From: Salinibacterium sp. ZJ450 | GTDB lineage: Bacteria > Actinomycetota > Actinomycetes > Actinomycetales > Microbacteriaceae | Length of the DNA: 64,000 nt | Direction of reading: 5' to 3' | NCBI RefSeq assembly: GCF_011751885.2 | Contig: NZ_CP061771.1 | Location: 1,302,001-1,366,000, forward strand | Part shown: positions 61,947 through 64,000 of the stretch, piece after piece | How positions within the stretch are numbered: position 1 is the stretch's first letter | How the letters are laid out: each line of letters begins with the position of its first letter | Translations under genes and position numbers: made by a program | Notes under the pieces: model-generated | The model's input: the letters and a program-made list of their open reading frames with translations, nothing else | Told to the model about the DNA's origin: nothing | Database searches by the model: none

Positions 61947-62849
61947 CAATGCCCGACCGACTATGTCGTCTCGGGCGTTATCTCTGAACAGCACGCTGGT
62001 CGCCCGGGCCAAGCCATGAGTTCGTGCCGAGGAGGGGACATACGAGGGGTTATCGGCACGAGGCGCTCACTCAGATGTCACCGGTCGGTGCACGAGAGCG
62101 TCTCCGGCCTCGCAGGATCAGGATGACCCGTGCGTGTGCACGAACGCGCGCGCGATATACGCGATGAGTTTTTGTGACGCCCTTTCAGCTGGCCGCAACG
62201 ATGAGCAAGCCCACCAGAGGCCCGAACCACCAATGAGCCGCGAGGTTGACGAGGATGGCATTCCAGAGGATGCCGGGCGCGTCCCAGCGCCCTGCAGATC
62301 AGCTCCAACCAGTTGATCTCCAGATTCATCCTCCCGAGCGTCTTCTCGGAGCCTATAGGCGGTGTTCGACATCGACTTAGCTGCCGGTGAGGCGAATGGC
62401 GTGAAGCGGCGCAAAACTTGAAATACGTCAAGAAGTTTCTGCGAGGAGCGCGGGAATCGCTCAATTCCGATGCGACGAAGGGTGTAACCACCGTAGGGAC
62501 CGGTAGTGACCGGCTGGGACCGAATGCTTCCGAGTCGGGGACAATCCTCGCGACGTTCTGGCCCGGGAGCCGCGGAGCTGCGAAGTACGGTGACGAACCT
62601 AGGGAACGATTGGCATCCCTCCGGGAGAACGTCACCGAAACGACGGAGAATCACGTTTGTCGCACGTCTCCGATAGTCTTCCGACGTGATTGACGCGGGG
62701 TGGTGGAACTGGGCAGGGACACCACTGCTGACCAGACGGCATGGTGGGCCTTCTCGGCGTCTGCGGCAAACGCAGCCATCGCAGCGTTCGCTGTTTTTCC
62801 CTGCGTTGAAGCGAGGAGCCGCGAATGAGTACATCGGTGGGAGCTCGAC
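61947..62849. other. About 0.9 kb of degraded or unassigned DNA right of the IS element
   Basis: No full gene is seen. On the - strand, 62185-62298 (between stops, no start) reads GRWDAPGILWNAILVNLAAHWWFG..., ending in a hydrophobic GLLIVAAS tail: probably the C-terminal relic of a membrane protein. On the + strand a 42-codon ORF at 62700-62828 is listed separately. A 91-codon frame at 62418-62693 has no ribosome site and is not supported. Confidence 0.45.
62700..62828 (+). CDS. Small possible membrane peptide upstream of the NTPase
   Basis: A 42-residue frame from GTG 62700 (or 62703) with one hydrophobic segment (AWWAFSASAANAAIAAFAVF), ending 21 bp before the NTPase start. There is no clear ribosome site. 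It might be a small partner of the membrane NTPase; support is weak. Confidence 0.3.
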   Translation: MVELGRDTTADQTAWWAFSASAANAAIAAFAVFPCVEARSRE

Positions 62850-64000
62850 ATGAAGGGTGAGGAGCCCGGGGACACCTCGGAGAAGTGGAATCTCATTCCA
62901 CTGACCCCCGAATACCTCGAGGCGGAGCACTCGGGATATGCCGACGCGATCATCACAGCTCTGGACAATCCAACGATCCACAATATCGCCCTTTCCGGCA
63001 ACTTCGGGGTCGGCAAGAGCAGCATCTTGCAGCGCGTCTCCGTGTTGAAGAAGGACAAGGTCGTTGAGCTGTCGCTCTCGACGCTGGCGCCGATAGAAGC
63101 GTCGATGCTCGATGAGTCGGTGCCGGTGCAGGCTACGACGCCGACGAACCGCATCCAGCAGGAGATCGTCAAACAGCTTCTGTACCGAGAAGAACCGGAC
63201 AAGGCTCCGGGTTCGCGATTCCGACGCATCGAGCGCTTCAAGTGGAAGCGCGAGCTCGCGCTGGCTTTTCTACTGGGGTTAGTCGTCACCCTCGTGTTCA
63301 TGGTCGCGGGATGGGCGACGACGATCGCGACAGTGCTCACTCCGCTCTGGAACCCAGAGCTTTGGATATACCCGATCCTGCTCGCATTGGTCACCGGCGG
63401 CGCGTTCTTGGTCGGACAAATGCTGCATGGCAGGTTGCAGATTAGGCAACTCTCCGCCGGGCCGGCGGCAGTCACGCTCGATGAGAAGTCGGTGTCCTAC
63501 TTCGACCAGTATCTCGACGAGATCGTCTATTTCTTCGAGACTTCGGATCAAGACATCGTCATTTTCGAGGACATCGATCGATTCAACGACTCGCACATAT
63601 TCGAGACTCTGCGGTCGCTGAATACGCTGCTGAATGCGTCACCCCAAATCAACCGTTCGATCCGGTTTGTGTACGCCATCAAGGACAGCATCTTCGACCG
63701 AATCGGTCTGGAGTTGGAGGGGCGAAAGACGGACGCGACGGCGCCTGTCATCGCTGATCCGGCGCAGGCAGAGATCTTGCGAGCCAATCGCACCAAGTTC
63801 TTCGACCTGGTTATTCCCGTCGTGCCTTTCATTACTCACCGCAGCGCTCGCAACCTGACCGCCCAGATCCTTCGTGACATTGAGCACGACGTATCGAACG
63901 ACTTGATCGATCTCGCAGGGCGGTTCGTTCCGGACATGCGCTTGCTGAAGAATGTGCGCAACGAGTTCATCGTCTTTCGAAGCCGTATCTTCTCGGGTGA
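62850..64000 (+). CDS. YobI/KAP-like membrane-anchored P-loop NTPase (5' part)
   Basis: Open from ATG 62850 (GGTGGGAG upstream) to the window edge, 383 codons without a stop. The N-terminus WNLIPLTPEYLE leads to Walker A GNFGVGKSS (residues 50-58). Two membrane segments (about 136-160 and 171-192) lie between Walker A and Walker B (IVIFEDIDRF, 236-245). Then come FVYAIKDSIF and RTKFFDLVIPVVPFI, a pattern I associate with YobI-type P-loop NTPases. Transmembrane helices inserted between the Walker motifs are the hallmark of KAP-group NTPases. Such proteins sit in variable regions and are suspected of roles in phage defence or conflict. It is unrelated to the catabolic genes. Confidence 0.75.
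   Translation, partial: MKGEEPGDTSEKWNLIPLTPEYLEAEHSGYADAIITALDNPTIHNIALSGNFGVGKSSILQRVSVLKKDKVVELSLSTLAPIEASMLDESVPVQATTPTNRIQQEIVKQLLYREEPDKAPGSRFRRIERFKWKRELALAFLLGLVVTLVFMVAGWATTIATVLTPLWNPELWIYPILLALVTGGAFLVGQMLHGRLQIRQLSAGPAAVTLDEKSVSYFDQYLDEIVYFFETSDQDIVIFEDIDRFNDSHIFETLRSLNTLLNASPQINRSIRFVYAIKDSIFDRIGLELEGRKTDATAPVIADPAQAEILRANRTKFFDLVIPVVPFITHRSARNLTAQILRDIEHDVSNDLIDLAGRFVPDMRLLKNVRNEFIVFRSRIFSG

Noticed and set aside
62118-63475. Two long - strand frames (62118-62981 and 62651-63475)
   Set aside because: Both are antisense to the NTPase start or cover unassigned DNA, with no recognisable motif or ribosome site, apart from a short hydrophobic stretch in a different frame.
1-64000. 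CRISPR arrays, rRNA, riboswitches, replication origin
   Set aside because: No regularly spaced repeats, rRNA-like blocks, recognisable riboswitch cores or origin features were seen when reading the window.

Overview
The window is high-GC DNA from what is most likely an actinobacterium. The signs are frequent GTG and TTG starts, lipoprotein signal peptides on the ABC binding proteins, an IS481-family element and actinobacterial-style gene overlaps (ATGA, GTGA). A Micrococcales-type host (Brevibacterium, Leucobacter or Microbacteriaceae) is my guess. No rRNA, complete tRNA, replication gene or other housekeeping gene is visible. Nearly everything is catabolic or transport, so this looks like a catabolic island.

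Region 1 (1-12.3 kb, + strand) carries a polysaccharide-deacetylase-fold hydrolase, wreckage of a luciferase-like monooxygenase and a SnoaL protein, a Dabb protein, a nitrilase-family amidase, an SDR, a GMC oxidoreductase with a small subunit and a cupin, HyuA/HyuB (hydantoinase/oxoprolinase) and an acyl-CoA synthetase. A PucR regulator (12.3-14.0 kb) converges on it. The set suggests opening of a cyclic imide or hydantoin, deamidation, and CoA activation of the acid.

Region 2 (14-31 kb) has an IS481 remnant, a GabT-type aminotransferase, an Ltp2-like 'thiolase' with its DUF35 partner and an amidohydrolase, an imine-reductase-like enzyme, an APC permease, L-2-hydroxyglutarate oxidase, a flavin amine oxidase, an orphan PotD-like binding protein, glutaryl-CoA dehydrogenase with a class III CoA transferase, and an aldehyde dehydrogenase. 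Together these fit oxidation of amines and omega-amino acids (GABA or 5-aminovalerate type) to succinate or glutarate and on into CoA metabolism.

Region 3 (31-40 kb, + strand) is one long operon: a ribose-type (CUT2) ABC transporter ATPase and permease, a carboxymuconolactone-decarboxylase-fold protein, acyl-CoA dehydrogenase, acyl-CoA synthetase, a second amine oxidase and the cognate binding protein, ending in a strong hairpin. Opposing it (40-45.4 kb, - strand) are an aminoglycoside-phosphotransferase-fold kinase overlapping a class III PLP enzyme (the hydroxylysine kinase / phospho-lyase pattern), an enoyl-CoA hydratase containing a 21-bp G homopolymer, two SDRs and a flavodoxin-fold pseudogene.

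Region 4 (45.5-60.4 kb) has an MFS transporter, a phosphotriesterase-family hydrolase, a complete polyamine-type ABC importer whose binding protein is a paralogue of the orphan in region 2, a PPOX-fold protein, a thiolase/ScoB/ScoA set with a divergent IclR regulator, an aldehyde dehydrogenase with an SDR, and an MBL-fold hydrolase preceded by a 39-residue ORF.

Region 5 (60.4-64 kb) looks like a boundary. A sequence resembling the 3' part of a tRNA-Pro gene (possible att site) is interrupted by an intact 1281-bp IS481-family element with 49-bp imperfect inverted repeats and a 16-bp target duplication. After about 0.9 kb of degraded DNA, a membrane-anchored YobI/KAP-like P-loop NTPase runs off the window.
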